Assembly (NCBI GenBank): GCA_964565925.1
Contig: CAZMGV010000021.1
Coordinates: 1-64,000, forward strand
Direction: 5' to 3'
Origin: CAZMGV01 sp964565925
GTDB lineage: Bacteria > JAGRBM01 > JAHCIT01
DNA length: 64,000 bases
The position numbers and the translations under genes were made by a program. The notes under the pieces are model-generated. The model was given only the letters and a program-made list of their open reading frames with translations, was not told where the DNA came from and did not search any database. This document shows positions 7,982-16,473 of this stretch, in pieces (positions within the stretch are counted from its first letter, which is position 1; every line of letters starts with the position of its first letter).

Positions 7982-8231
7982 TCGCTTTCTCCATTGACGA
8001 ATTCAGGCCCAAGCAGAGCCGGCCGGAATATTTTTCATTATCTGGATATCAAAATTTCTGTTTACTTTCTACCATTATTTTGGTCCGTCTCCGAATATAC
8101 AAAACCGATCCAAACACAATATTACCAAGCTGTTATGACAATATCCGCCTGATCGAGCCAATCATTAATATCCAGAATTAGTTGTGGGTTTACGATCGTT
8201 CCGAATGCTTGAATCAGGTCTTAAAGCCCGC
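7982..8231. other. AT-rich intergenic region
   Basis: About 250 bp, markedly richer in A and T than the surrounding sequence, upstream of the leftward lipoprotein gene ending at 7505. It probably contains that gene's promoter, but no unambiguous -35/-10 pair could be assigned. No gene seen. Confidence 0.45.
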
Positions 8232-8266
8232 CAAAAAGAAGAAGAGGCGCCTTGCGGCGCCTCTTC
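8232..8266 (-). terminator. Rho-independent terminator of lipoprotein gene 8289-8753
   Basis: A perfect 11-bp inverted repeat (8241-8251 with 8256-8266, core GAGGCGCC/GGCGCCTC) with a 4-nt loop, followed on the minus strand by a T-rich run (8232-8240). Lies 22 bp past the stop of the leftward gene. Confidence 0.85.
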
Positions 8267-8288
8267 CCGTGGTCAATTCCGTCAGGAA

Positions 8289-8753
8289 TTACTCAGCGCA
8301 GTCGCCGTCCGTGCCGTCGGTCGTCGTCACGCCGAGGCTGTTGTCGAACGTGCCACCGAGTGCGTCGCAGGCAAATGCCTCTTCGCACGCAAACGCCAGT
8401 TCCTCATCGGCCGTGTCAACCGTGTCGTCAGCCGATGCGCCGATTTCGTAGGTGTAGGTGATGCCAGCAGCGTCATCCTCGTACACGCAAACCGTATCGG
8501 TCGCGCAGTGGTCAGACCAGGTGTTGCCCGCGTCTTCGCAGATCTGCTGCAGGGTGTCACCAGCGTCTTCCAGGCCCGACACATCAACCGAGCCATAGTC
8601 GATGTTAGTGGTGCCTTCGCAGGCCGCCGAGCCGTCTTCATTCGTCGTCGTGCAGACGCCGATGTTGCCGTCAGAGCTGCTGCTGCAGGCCGAAGCCGCG
8701 AGAGCAAGGCCAGCGGCGCCAATGATGGAAAGAAGTTTCTTGTTCAGGAACAT
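8289..8753 (-). CDS. Cysteine-rich acidic lipoprotein
   Basis: A 154-aa protein with signal MFLNKKLLSIIGAAGLALAASAC-SSSS. The mature part is very acidic (many Asp/Glu/Thr) with eight conserved-looking Cys, ending in DGDCAE. Homologous to 7505-7981 through GVCT, TNIDYG, HCATDTVCVY and GITYTYEIGAS. Acidic, Cys-rich and lipid-anchored suggests an outer-membrane surface protein; a metal-binding role is possible but unsupported. Single-gene unit with its own terminator. Codon use is typical of the window, unlike its paralogue. Confidence 0.75.
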   Translation of the reverse strand: MFLNKKLLSIIGAAGLALAASACSSSSDGNIGVCTTTNEDGSAACEGTTNIDYGSVDVSGLEDAGDTLQQICEDAGNTWSDHCATDTVCVYEDDAAGITYTYEIGASADDTVDTADEELAFACEEAFACDALGGTFDNSLGVTTTDGTDGDCAE

Positions 8754-8969
8754 GTTTGTTTTCCCCTATATAGGTTTTTATTCGCCAAGTCCGGGCGTTG
8801 TGGGAACCAAAGATACAGATTCACCCTGCCGGAATCAAGCAAATAGTTAAAATTATCCATAACCCGGCTTAACCATTGTAGAAAACGGATAAGAACACCT
8901 AAGTGCTTGGAATATCACGGCTTTTATGTGATGCAAGGTGCACCCCGGTGGAGTTTCCTTAACGATTTG

Positions 8970-9003
8970 GAAAACAAACGGAGACCCAAAAGCCTCCGTT
9001 TTA
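8970..9003 (-). terminator. Terminator downstream of trxB
   Basis: Inverted repeat AAACGGAG (8976-8983) and CTCCGTTT (8994-9001), followed on the minus strand by a T-rich stretch. It lies 33 bp beyond the trxB stop. Confidence 0.75.
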
Positions 9004-9035
9004 ATGTTCAGGGTACGCTGTTTCCGGCCGTACGT

Positions 9036-9980
9036 TCAGTGCGCCCCTCTGGCCGCCAGCCACCGTTCGGCGTCAATTGCCGCCATACAACCGGTCCCGG
9101 CGGCGGTGACGGCCTGACGGTAGACGTGATCGGCGGCGTCGCCGGAGGCGAAAATCCCCGGCACAGTCGTATAAGTCGTGCCCGCCTTCACCTTGATGTA
9201 GCCGTTCTCATCGAGGTCGATGATCCCTTTAAGGAAGTCCGTGTTAGGTTTGTGGCCGATGGCAATAAACGCTCCGTGGATAGGAACATCCTTCGTCTTG
9301 CCCGAGGGGATGTGTTTGAGACGCACCCCGGTAAGGCCCGGCTTTCCGGGGCCCGGCTCGCCCAGGAATTCGTCGATCTCGGAGTCCAGCTCCATTTTGA
9401 TCTTGGGGTTCTTCTGCGTGCGTTCCACCATGATCTTCGAGGCGCGGAACTCCTTGCGACGGTGAATGAGCGTCACGCTGGTGCACATCTGGGTGAGGTA
9501 GTTGGCCTCTTCCATGGCGGTATCGCCGCCGCCCACGACCACAACATCCTTGCCCTTGTAGAAGAACCCGTCGCAGGTGGCGCAGGCCGAGATACCGTAG
9601 CCCCAGAGCTTCTGCTCGCTCGGCGTGCCCAGCAGCTTTGCCGTCGCCCCGGTGGCGATAATCACCGATTCGGTTTCGACCGTGCCGCCGTCGTGGACGA
9701 CCTTGAACGGGCCCCTGCCCTCCACCGCCGACACCGTGCCGGTGAGGATCCGGGTGTTAAAGCGCTCGGCCTGGGCGCGGAACTCGACCATCAGTTCCGG
9801 GCCGGTCACCCCCTTGGGGAAGCCGGGGTAGTTTTCCACTTCGGTCGTGATCGTGAGCTGGCCGCCTGGCTGGATGCCTTCGATCATCAGGGGGCTCAGG
9901 TTGGCACGAGCAGCGTAGATCGCTGCCGTGTAACCGGCCGGACCGCTGCCTACGATGACGACTTTTTCGCGCTGGGACAT
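9036..9980 (-). CDS. trxB: Thioredoxin reductase
   Basis: An FAD- and NADPH-dependent flavoprotein that reduces thioredoxin. At 314 aa it has the low-molecular-weight bacterial length. Visible: N-terminal FAD Rossmann motif VIVGSGPAGYTAA, GGQLT with ENYPGFP, the redox-active pair CATC near residue 135, NADPH-binding VVVVGGGDTAMEEA, HRRKEFRA for the 2' phosphate, and a C-terminal FAD motif GIFASGDAAD followed by RQAVTAAGTGCMAA. The ATG at 9980 is chosen because it sits right before the FAD strand; a longer start adds eleven unlikely residues. No thioredoxin gene is adjacent. Confidence 0.97.
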   Translation of the reverse strand: MSQREKVVIVGSGPAGYTAAIYAARANLSPLMIEGIQPGGQLTITTEVENYPGFPKGVTGPELMVEFRAQAERFNTRILTGTVSAVEGRGPFKVVHDGGTVETESVIIATGATAKLLGTPSEQKLWGYGISACATCDGFFYKGKDVVVVGGGDTAMEEANYLTQMCTSVTLIHRRKEFRASKIMVERTQKNPKIKMELDSEIDEFLGEPGPGKPGLTGVRLKHIPSGKTKDVPIHGAFIAIGHKPNTDFLKGIIDLDENGYIKVKAGTTYTTVPGIFASGDAADHVYRQAVTAAGTGCMAAIDAERWLAARGAH

Positions 9981-10081
9981 GTATACATTTCCTTTCGGGA
10001 ACCGGAGCGGCAAAACCTATAGCAAGGTGCCTCCACCGGCACCTCTGTTTTGTCCATTCCGGCCGGAGTGACAAGAGCCGG

Positions 10082-11623
10082 TTACCCCCGCTCTTTTCTC
10101 CACCGGTCGCTCCGGAAGAACCCGCACGGGATTTCCATGGGTTCCCCGAGCGCCGACCGGTTCCAGTAGTTCCCGGTCTCCCTCAAGACTTCGATCGATG
10201 TCATCCGGTAGTCCCACACCCGGACCTGCAGGGCTTGCGGCGGCACCGGAGGCACGGCGGCAGGGTCGAATAGCCCTGAAACCCGCTGTGGTTCCAGACA
10301 GATTTTCTCCAGCAGAAAGGCGAACCAGGGTTCGGCCACCGGCTTGTGGCTGCCCAGCGCCAGGAACCAGTGCGAGAACGCCACCCTCGGGTGGTGGGGT
10401 GCCAGCAGTTCGGGCGCCCAGTCCGGACGGGTGGCCTGATCCCGGAACGGAAGCGGGTGTAAAAGTCCGGCGGCGTCCCGCCATTCGATCTCGGTCGTAG
10501 GCCGGGTCAGCGTCACGTCCGCAAACAGATGATAAGTGTTTACGGCGCGGAAGGGTTCGAGCCGGTCATCGATCCTGCGCGAGAGCGCCGTCCACGGCCC
10601 GCCGGGGCTCACGTAGTCGAGCGCTGAGACCGCGCCGCATACAAGCAGCGGCAGTCCGGCGGCGTACGCCAGCAGACGAGCACGGGCGGAAGTCTTCAGG
10701 ATTTCCCGGGGAGCGTGCAACCACAGCGCCGTGAGGCCGGGCCGGATTTTCCGGAGAAGCCCGGCAAGCCAGCGCCAGTCGCGGTCGTCCAGCACCAGCA
10801 GACCGATCATCGCCGACAGGTAGTTGAACGATCCGTAGTTGGCCGTCGCTGCGATCACCCCCTGAAGCCCCAGGTTAATGACAAAGGCGAACCGCCTGGC
10901 CGGAGCAGGCCAGAACAGCAGGAACGGCACGGCCAGTTCGACGAAATAGGTCATCGCCTGCTCACCCACGTGGAAGGTATGCGGAAGCTGGTGAAACCAG
11001 TAACCGAGCGGAGCCGGGATGGGCGCGGTTTCGTAGTAGAAATCCATGGCGATCCACCGGTGCCAGGAGCTGAAACCGTGATGGAGCTTCGAGACGCCGC
11101 TCTCGAACAGAAGCCTGAACAACAGAAAGCGGAACAGGAATACTGCGAGCCAGTGGGCTTCGCGGCGGTCGCGGATCTCCGGCAGCAGGAAGGCCAGAAC
11201 GGTGGTCTCGAGGATCAGGTTGTCCCACTGGAAGGTGAAGAACCTCTGGCCGGCGGTCACGAGCGAGACATAGATGACAAAATGAACCGCCAATGCGGCG
11301 CGCTGGAAGCGCCCCGCCAGCAGAAACACACCGCAGGCGGCACCAACCCACATGGCTCCAACGAGAAACCAGGGTTCCGAGCCGAAGCGGAAAACGGACG
11401 GAAACTGGTCCCACGATCCCACGCCCGCTTCCTGCACCCGCCGGAAAAACAGATCCGCCGGGAGCAGGCCGTCCGGTCCGATCAGCAGGTCGATCTGGCT
11501 GGCGAGCGAAAGATAGACAGCCGTCAGCAGGAGCCCGAACAGCCGCAGGAAAACCCGGGGACTCCAGTAGTGGCGGCTGCAGACGGCCGCATTGCCGCCA
11601 GCTTCAGGTGAAAAGCGGTTCAT
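10082..11623 (-). CDS. Lipase maturation factor family (LMF1-like) membrane protein
   Basis: A 513-aa polytopic protein. The N-terminal two thirds hold about six to eight hydrophobic helices with family phrases: GLLPADLFF, FFTFQWDNLILETTVLAFLLP, LFESGVSKLHHG, a Trp/His cluster WHRWIAMDFYYETAPIP, LGYWFHQLP and ELAVPFLLF. The C-terminal soluble part carries FRAVNTYHLFADVT and WRDAAGLLHPLPFRDQ. These are characteristic of LMF1, known in animals as an ER factor for lipase folding; bacterial members are common but uncharacterised. Leftward, 101 bp upstream of trxB in transcription order. A role in exported enzyme maturation would be inference. Confidence 0.88.
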   Translation of the reverse strand: MNRFSPEAGGNAAVCSRHYWSPRVFLRLFGLLLTAVYLSLASQIDLLIGPDGLLPADLFFRRVQEAGVGSWDQFPSVFRFGSEPWFLVGAMWVGAACGVFLLAGRFQRAALAVHFVIYVSLVTAGQRFFTFQWDNLILETTVLAFLLPEIRDRREAHWLAVFLFRFLLFRLLFESGVSKLHHGFSSWHRWIAMDFYYETAPIPAPLGYWFHQLPHTFHVGEQAMTYFVELAVPFLLFWPAPARRFAFVINLGLQGVIAATANYGSFNYLSAMIGLLVLDDRDWRWLAGLLRKIRPGLTALWLHAPREILKTSARARLLAYAAGLPLLVCGAVSALDYVSPGGPWTALSRRIDDRLEPFRAVNTYHLFADVTLTRPTTEIEWRDAAGLLHPLPFRDQATRPDWAPELLAPHHPRVAFSHWFLALGSHKPVAEPWFAFLLEKICLEPQRVSGLFDPAAVPPVPPQALQVRVWDYRMTSIEVLRETGNYWNRSALGEPMEIPCGFFRSDRWRKERG

Positions 11624-11691
11624 TGTCCGGTGACAAAACTACCACAGAACCGTTCGCCCTGAAGAGTGCCGCGTAGTATCGTGGCGGCTCG

Positions 11692-12810
11692 ATGCAGACC
11701 ATCCCCCATCACCCTTATCCCCTGAAACCGCTCTCCGCGACCGGCATACTGGGCCGCAGTCTCGAAATCTATATCGACAACGTCCTGCTGCTCACCGGGA
11801 TCGTCCTGTGCGGCACCGCTCCGGACGCGCTGCTCAACTTCATCAACCGGTGGGCGATCATCGGCGCGCAGTCCTACCACGACCCGGACATCCAGCGGAT
11901 CTCGTGGAGCCCGGACGACGCCATCGGGAAACTGGACGCCTTCAAGAACCTGATGGCAACCTCGCCGTGGATCGAATACCCGCAGATGGCCGTCCACTGG
12001 CTCCTGCAGCCGGTGGCGCTGGGGGCGCTGTTCATCGCGCTGGAATACTGCATCCGGGGCCGGGACTGTACCGTGAGCGAGGCATTCGAAAAAACCCGCG
12101 GCTACCGCGGCACGTTCATGGGGATCAACCTCATCGTGATGATCCTGATTTACGCATCCGGTGTGGCCGGATTTATCTGCGCGCTCATCCCAGGTGTCAT
12201 TCTGGTCGTAACCACAGGCGTGTCCCTCGACAGTCTGCCGGAGATGTTTCTGGTGGTCATTCTGGCGATCCCGGTGCTTTCGGCCATCGTAATGATCCCG
12301 CCAGTGCTCGTGTTTCTCCGGACGATTTTCTCCATATGCGCGGCGGCCGTCGAGCAGCGCCGGATGACCGGCGCCATCGGCCGGAGCTGGAACCTGTTCA
12401 AGCAGCAGGTGGCGCCGGGTTTCTGGCACAGCCACGACTGGCGGATGACGGTGGTCCTGACGGTCGCGGGGCTGATCGCCCTGGCGAGCGCGGCGGCGGC
12501 GGCTATACCAAGCCTTGTCGATCTGCTCGTCAAAGGCGGCTCGATGTTCGGCGACGGGATGAAGGGGCTTGGGCTGTCGCCGCTGCCCGCGATGCACCCG
12601 CCACCCTGGTCGCCCTATCTGTTCTTTGCCGTGGAGTCGCTGTTCTCCAGCCTGGCGATCCTCGCCATCGCCATCCCCGTGCATGTCTACTTTACCGATT
12701 TTCGGGTGAGACTGGAGAACTATCCCAACGCGCCGGAACCAGTACCGCCAGCGGAAGAAGCGATCCCGGTTGCGGCGACCGTCCCGCCGGCCAAGAACTA
12801 CCTCGACTGA
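11692..12810 (+). CDS. Polytopic membrane protein, unknown function
   Basis: A 372-aa protein. The N-terminal motif LSATGILGRSLEIYIDN followed by a hydrophobic helix resembles the opening of proteins with a glycerophosphodiester-phosphodiesterase-type membrane domain. About six membrane segments follow, with a loop RSWNLFKQQVAPGFW before the last third, and the tail is Pro-rich and soluble. No catalytic motif. Start ATG at 11692 lies 68 bp from the divergent LMF1-like gene; the downstream hydrolase begins 22 bp after its stop, so the two probably share a transcript. Confidence 0.7.
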   Translation: MQTIPHHPYPLKPLSATGILGRSLEIYIDNVLLLTGIVLCGTAPDALLNFINRWAIIGAQSYHDPDIQRISWSPDDAIGKLDAFKNLMATSPWIEYPQMAVHWLLQPVALGALFIALEYCIRGRDCTVSEAFEKTRGYRGTFMGINLIVMILIYASGVAGFICALIPGVILVVTTGVSLDSLPEMFLVVILAIPVLSAIVMIPPVLVFLRTIFSICAAAVEQRRMTGAIGRSWNLFKQQVAPGFWHSHDWRMTVVLTVAGLIALASAAAAAIPSLVDLLVKGGSMFGDGMKGLGLSPLPAMHPPPWSPYLFFAVESLFSSLAILAIAIPVHVYFTDFRVRLENYPNAPEPVPPAEEAIPVAATVPPAKNYLD

Positions 12811-12832
12811 TTTAACGACGGAAGTCTCAGCC

Positions 12833-13720
12833 ATGCCCGAACCGATTTCGTTCACGACATCCGACGGCCGCGTCCTGAGGGGCGACCTCCACGAACCGGC
12901 GGGGCCCGCCCGGGCGACGGTCTTTGCGGGACACGCCATGATGGCGAACCGGCGCAGCCTCGACCGGCCCGCCGGCGAGGGCCTCGTCTCTACGTTCGTG
13001 AAGGCTGGGTTCCGGGTGGCGGCGGTCGACATGCGCGGGCACGGAGAGAGCGGACCCGGCCCCGCCGACGGCGCACAGTACACCTATGACGACATCGTGC
13101 AGAAAGACATTCCGGCCGTGATCGCGGGACTCAAAGACCGGTTCGGCGGGAAACTGGCCGTGCTGGGCCACTCGCTGGTCGGCCACTGCACGCTCGCCTG
13201 GCTCGGTATGCCCGAGGCAAAAGGCACAGGCGGCCTCTCGGCCGTCGTGGCACTGGCGCCCAACGTCTGGTTCAAGGCATGCGAACCGAACGAGGCGCGG
13301 TGGAAAACGAAACTCGCCCAGCTCGACATGTGGGTCCATCTGGCGAAACAGCAGGGATATTTCCCGGCGAAGAAGATGAAGATCGGCAGCGAAGACGTGG
13401 CGGGCCCCTACATCGCCCAGTTCCAGCAGTGGGGCAAAGAGGACCGTTGGGTGTCGCTGGAGGGCTTCGACTACTGGCACAATCTGGAGAATGTCCGCGT
13501 TCCGGTACTCGGTGCCGCCGGTGCCGCCGACAGGCTTCTTTGCGTGCCTGAGAGCTGCGAGCGGTTTTTGTCGCCGCTGCCGCGCGATCTGCTCACGTTC
13601 TGGGAAGTCTCCGAATCAAACGGGTTCGGTTTCAGTCCCGACCACATGCCGATCGTGACCGATCCGCGATCGCGCCTCCTGTGGGAACGGGCGGCGCAGT
13701 GGCTCGCCAGGAACGTCTGA
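12833..13720 (+). CDS. Alpha/beta hydrolase
   Basis: A 295-aa serine hydrolase fold. Visible: an oxyanion-side strand TVFAGHAMMANR, AVDMRGHGESGPGP typical of strand beta4, the nucleophile elbow GHSLVGH (Ser near residue 104), a late acidic segment GAAGAADRLL with Asp as likely acid, and a terminal SPDHMPIV with a candidate His. The elbow reads G-H-S-L-V rather than the usual G-x-S-x-G. Substrate unknown; the acyl-CoA gene neighbourhood suggests a lipid or ester substrate but does not prove it. ATG at 12833 is taken because the domain starts there (the frame continues to 12770 inside the previous gene). Confidence 0.85.
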   Translation: MPEPISFTTSDGRVLRGDLHEPAGPARATVFAGHAMMANRRSLDRPAGEGLVSTFVKAGFRVAAVDMRGHGESGPGPADGAQYTYDDIVQKDIPAVIAGLKDRFGGKLAVLGHSLVGHCTLAWLGMPEAKGTGGLSAVVALAPNVWFKACEPNEARWKTKLAQLDMWVHLAKQQGYFPAKKMKIGSEDVAGPYIAQFQQWGKEDRWVSLEGFDYWHNLENVRVPVLGAAGAADRLLCVPESCERFLSPLPRDLLTFWEVSESNGFGFSPDHMPIVTDPRSRLLWERAAQWLARNV

Positions 13721-13738
13721 CCTAAAAGCCGGGACCGG

Positions 13739-14170
13739 TTATTCGGCCGTCGCGCCTTTCACGCGGTAAATGACGGTCCCCTTGGCGATCGGCTTCCCGC
13801 TGGCGGAAACGACGTCTATGTCGGTGTAGGTGATCTCTTTGCCACGGCGCAGGACCTTGGCCGTCGCCAGCACGTCTTCGGCCAGCGCCGCTGCCAGATA
13901 GTTCACGTTGACGGAGACGGTCGATGCCTTGAGTGCGGCCTCGAACGAATGTCCGGCGAGCGACGCCATGGCACCGGTGGTGTCGATCAGCGCCGCGATT
14001 GTGCCGCCGTGAAACGCCTTGCCGTTGCCGGACAGTTTCGGGGCGAACGGCATCCGCAGCGTGCACTTTTCGGTCGTGACCTCAACCACCTGCAGGCCCA
14101 ACTCCTGGATAAACGGCACACGGCCGACGATGGTCGTGATCATCTGCGTCGGGTCCGGAATCTGGCTCAT
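13739..14170 (-). CDS. PaaI-type hotdog thioesterase
   Basis: A 143-aa hotdog-fold protein, normal for the family. Signature region: APKLSGNGKAFHGGTIAALIDTTG (shortened here to its core), where the HGG-hAALhD pattern forms the active-site helix, followed by the strand KASTVSVNVNYLAAA. Hydrolyses acyl-CoA thioesters, often aromatic or medium-chain. It is transcribed immediately after the crotonase gene (14174-15001; 3 bp gap) so the two form an operon in which CoA ester is rearranged and possibly released. Confidence 0.9.
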   Translation of the reverse strand: MSQIPDPTQMITTIVGRVPFIQELGLQVVEVTTEKCTLRMPFAPKLSGNGKAFHGGTIAALIDTTGAMASLAGHSFEAALKASTVSVNVNYLAAALAEDVLATAKVLRRGKEITYTDIDVVSASGKPIAKGTVIYRVKGATAE

Positions 14171-14173
14171 GGC

Positions 14174-15001
14174 TTATTTCCCCTTGAAGTTCGGTTTCCG
14201 TTTCTGCATGAAGGCGCCCACGGCTTCCGTAAGATCATCCGAAATCAGGAATGCCGAGTTCCAGACACCCACATACTTGAGACTGTCCTGTACGGATTTG
14301 TCTTCGCCGTAGGCGAGAACGTCTTTTACGCCTCTGAGGACCAGCGGCGAGTTCTCGGCGATTTCACGGGCAAGCTTCTGCGCGGCTTCGATCACCGCTT
14401 CCCGTGTTTCATATACATCGTTCACGAATCCGATCTCTTTCGCGCGGGCGGCGTCGATATCCTTGCCGGTGAACGCCAGCTCCGCCATGTGCCCCTTGCC
14501 GATGATCTTGGGCAGACGCTGGAGCGTACCCACGTCGGCGACGATTCCGATCTTCGTTTCGCGGACGGAGATCTTCGCATCTTTGGACGCAAGCCGAATG
14601 TCGCAGGCGGAGGTAAGATCGACACCGCCGCCGATACACCAGCCGTGAATAGCCGCGATGGTCGGCAGCGGGAAGTCGGCGACCGACGAGATGGAGCCCT
14701 GCAGCCGGTCGACGTCTTCCAGAATCAGCAGCCGGGACTGGGCCTGACTCATGCCCGGCTTGGGCTGAAGCGTGCCCATCATGCTTTTGAGGTCGAGGCC
14801 GACGGTGAACGCAGGCCCTTCGGCCGCGATCACGACCGCCCAGACGTCCGGGTCTTTCGACAGGTTTTTCATCACCGCCGGAAGCTGGTCCCAGAACTCC
14901 GGGCCCATGGCATTGCGCTTATCGGGGTTCGAGAGCCACACGGTGGCGATATGGCCGTCCTGTTTCTCGGCGCGGACGACGGTTTTCGGTGAATCAGCCA
15001 T
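14174..15001 (-). CDS. Crotonase-fold protein, dienoyl-CoA isomerase (ECH1)-like
   Basis: A 275-aa enoyl-CoA hydratase/isomerase family member. Oxyanion-hole segments are LSNPDKRNAMG with AFTVGLDLKSM, and IHGWCIGGGVDLTSACDIR. Active-site context GGVDL plus RETKIGIVADVGTLQRLP matches delta3,5-delta2,4-dienoyl-CoA isomerase, where one Asp and a Glu/Asp pair act as acid/base (Asp in GGGVDL, Glu in RETKIG, Asp in VADVGT). That activity helps degrade fatty acids with odd-position double bonds. ATG at 15001 follows a good AAGGTCC-like site; longer starts are unlikely. Shares a promoter gap with the divergent sulfotransferase. Confidence 0.88.
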   Translation of the reverse strand: MADSPKTVVRAEKQDGHIATVWLSNPDKRNAMGPEFWDQLPAVMKNLSKDPDVWAVVIAAEGPAFTVGLDLKSMMGTLQPKPGMSQAQSRLLILEDVDRLQGSISSVADFPLPTIAAIHGWCIGGGVDLTSACDIRLASKDAKISVRETKIGIVADVGTLQRLPKIIGKGHMAELAFTGKDIDAARAKEIGFVNDVYETREAVIEAAQKLAREIAENSPLVLRGVKDVLAYGEDKSVQDSLKYVGVWNSAFLISDDLTEAVGAFMQKRKPNFKGK

Positions 15002-15068
15002 AAGAAAGGTCCTTTCGGTTCCGTCCGTATATCCGGCCGAACCGCACCGGAAGAGCATAATTTCAATT

Positions 15069-15100
15069 GGCTAAATGTAAATGTGAACATACATTTAGCC
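15069..15100. promoter_or_regulatory. Perfect inverted repeat, likely operator between divergent genes
   Basis: Arms GGCTAAATGTA (15069-15079) and TACATTTAGCC (15090-15100) are exact reverse complements with a 10-bp spacer. Sits 68 bp upstream of the crotonase start and 58 bp upstream of the sulfotransferase start, the position expected for a dimeric repressor (TetR or GntR-like) controlling both. No regulator gene is nearby. Confidence 0.65.
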
Positions 15101-15157
15101 GCGCGGGTTCCGGACCGTGATCTTCCCCCGTTCGGGTAACCCGGGAGTGAAACCCTC

Positions 15158-16396
15158 ATGAGCGACGAACTTTGGCAGCCTGCCGAACGTGCCCCCCTGG
15201 TCCAAAGCATGTACGAGCTGGCCGAGGAGACGCGCCGCAAGGAACCGGAAACGTTCGAACTCAGTTCCGAAAGACTGCTCGAAAAGGCACGGACCGATAC
15301 GGGACTCTCCGACTTCGGTGGCGACGAGTTCCGGCCGAAACTCGATTGTCTCATCGATGCGATCCGCGGCGAAGCCCGGATGAACGCTCTGGGCCTCAAG
15401 GCCGCCGGCGAGGGGCTGGTCGGCGAGATGCTGCGCGGGCGGCTGGAGCTGAACGAGATGCGCCGGAACTATCCGGCGCTTTTCAAACGGGAGATCAGGC
15501 GCCCTATCTTTATCGTCGGCGGTTCGCGTACCGGGACCACGCTGCTCCAGCGGCTCCTGTCCGTCGACCCTGGAAACCGGTCGCTCCTGCTCTGGGAGAT
15601 GACGGCCGCGACCGCGCTCGGAAAAAGGGATTCGCGAAACATCGCGCTCGCCCAGGCACGGGCCGAGATGTCCCAGAAACTGCTTCACCTGATGAATCCG
15701 ACCATGAAGCAGGTGCACTTTTCCGACGCCTACGAACCCGAAGAGTGTGTCCTGATGATGGGAACGGACCTGCGCAATTGGGCACTCCAGTCGAGCATGA
15801 ACGTTCCTTCCTACTGCAACCTGCTCGCCTCCGACGACTTCACGGAGGCCTATGAACGCCACAAGCAGATGCTGCAGATGATCGTCGGCGACGGCGAGAC
15901 CCGGCGCCTCGTCCTGAAGGCGCCCTACCACCAGCCGGAACTGCCGTCGCTGATGCGCATCTATCCGGACGCGCAGATCGTCATGACCCAGCGCGACCCC
16001 GTCGATACGGTCACGTCGACGTCCAGCCTTTACGCCGTTTTCCGGAGCGGTTTCAGCGATCATGTGGACCCTGTCGAAGTCGGCGCGCAGCAGATGACCA
16101 CCCTGACCGACTGGTTCCGCAGATCCATGGAAGCCAGGGACAATGCGCCCCCGGGTGTCCGGTTCTTCGATGCACACTATAACGCGCTGGTTGCCGACCC
16201 GATCGGGATGGTCCGCCGCATCTACGAACAGTTCGGAATTGAATTCACGTCCGCTGCCGAAAGCGCCATGAAGAAACATCTGGAGGAAAACCGGAAGGGT
16301 AAGCACGGCGGACATCGCTACTCGCCAGAGATGTTCGGTCTGGACGCGGATGAAATCCGCGAACGGTTCCGCTTCTATACCGACCGGTTCGGCTGA
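15158..16396 (+). CDS. Sulfotransferase family protein
   Basis: A 412-aa protein of the PAPS-dependent sulfotransferase superfamily. The 5'-phosphosulfate-binding P-loop is IFIVGGSRTGTTLLQRLLS (near residue 125), and the 3'-phosphate segment IVMTQRDPVDTVTS follows about 150 residues later. A family-typical LVLKAPYHQPELPSL strand lies between. The N-terminal 115 residues form an extra helical domain, as in many environmental bacterial homologues. Known members sulfate small hydroxylated lipids or sterols; the substrate here is unknown. Divergent from the crotonase/thioesterase pair with a shared operator candidate, linking it to the same pathway by inference. Confidence 0.85.
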   Translation: MSDELWQPAERAPLVQSMYELAEETRRKEPETFELSSERLLEKARTDTGLSDFGGDEFRPKLDCLIDAIRGEARMNALGLKAAGEGLVGEMLRGRLELNEMRRNYPALFKREIRRPIFIVGGSRTGTTLLQRLLSVDPGNRSLLLWEMTAATALGKRDSRNIALAQARAEMSQKLLHLMNPTMKQVHFSDAYEPEECVLMMGTDLRNWALQSSMNVPSYCNLLASDDFTEAYERHKQMLQMIVGDGETRRLVLKAPYHQPELPSLMRIYPDAQIVMTQRDPVDTVTSTSSLYAVFRSGFSDHVDPVEVGAQQMTTLTDWFRRSMEARDNAPPGVRFFDAHYNALVADPIGMVRRIYEQFGIEFTSAAESAMKKHLEENRKGKHGGHRYSPEMFGLDADEIRERFRFYTDRFG

Positions 16397-16473
16397 ACCC
16401 CGCTCATGCGGATCGTTCACGTAACTGTGAAACACTTTCCAGACGATGCGTTTCCGGTAATCATGCGGTTACC

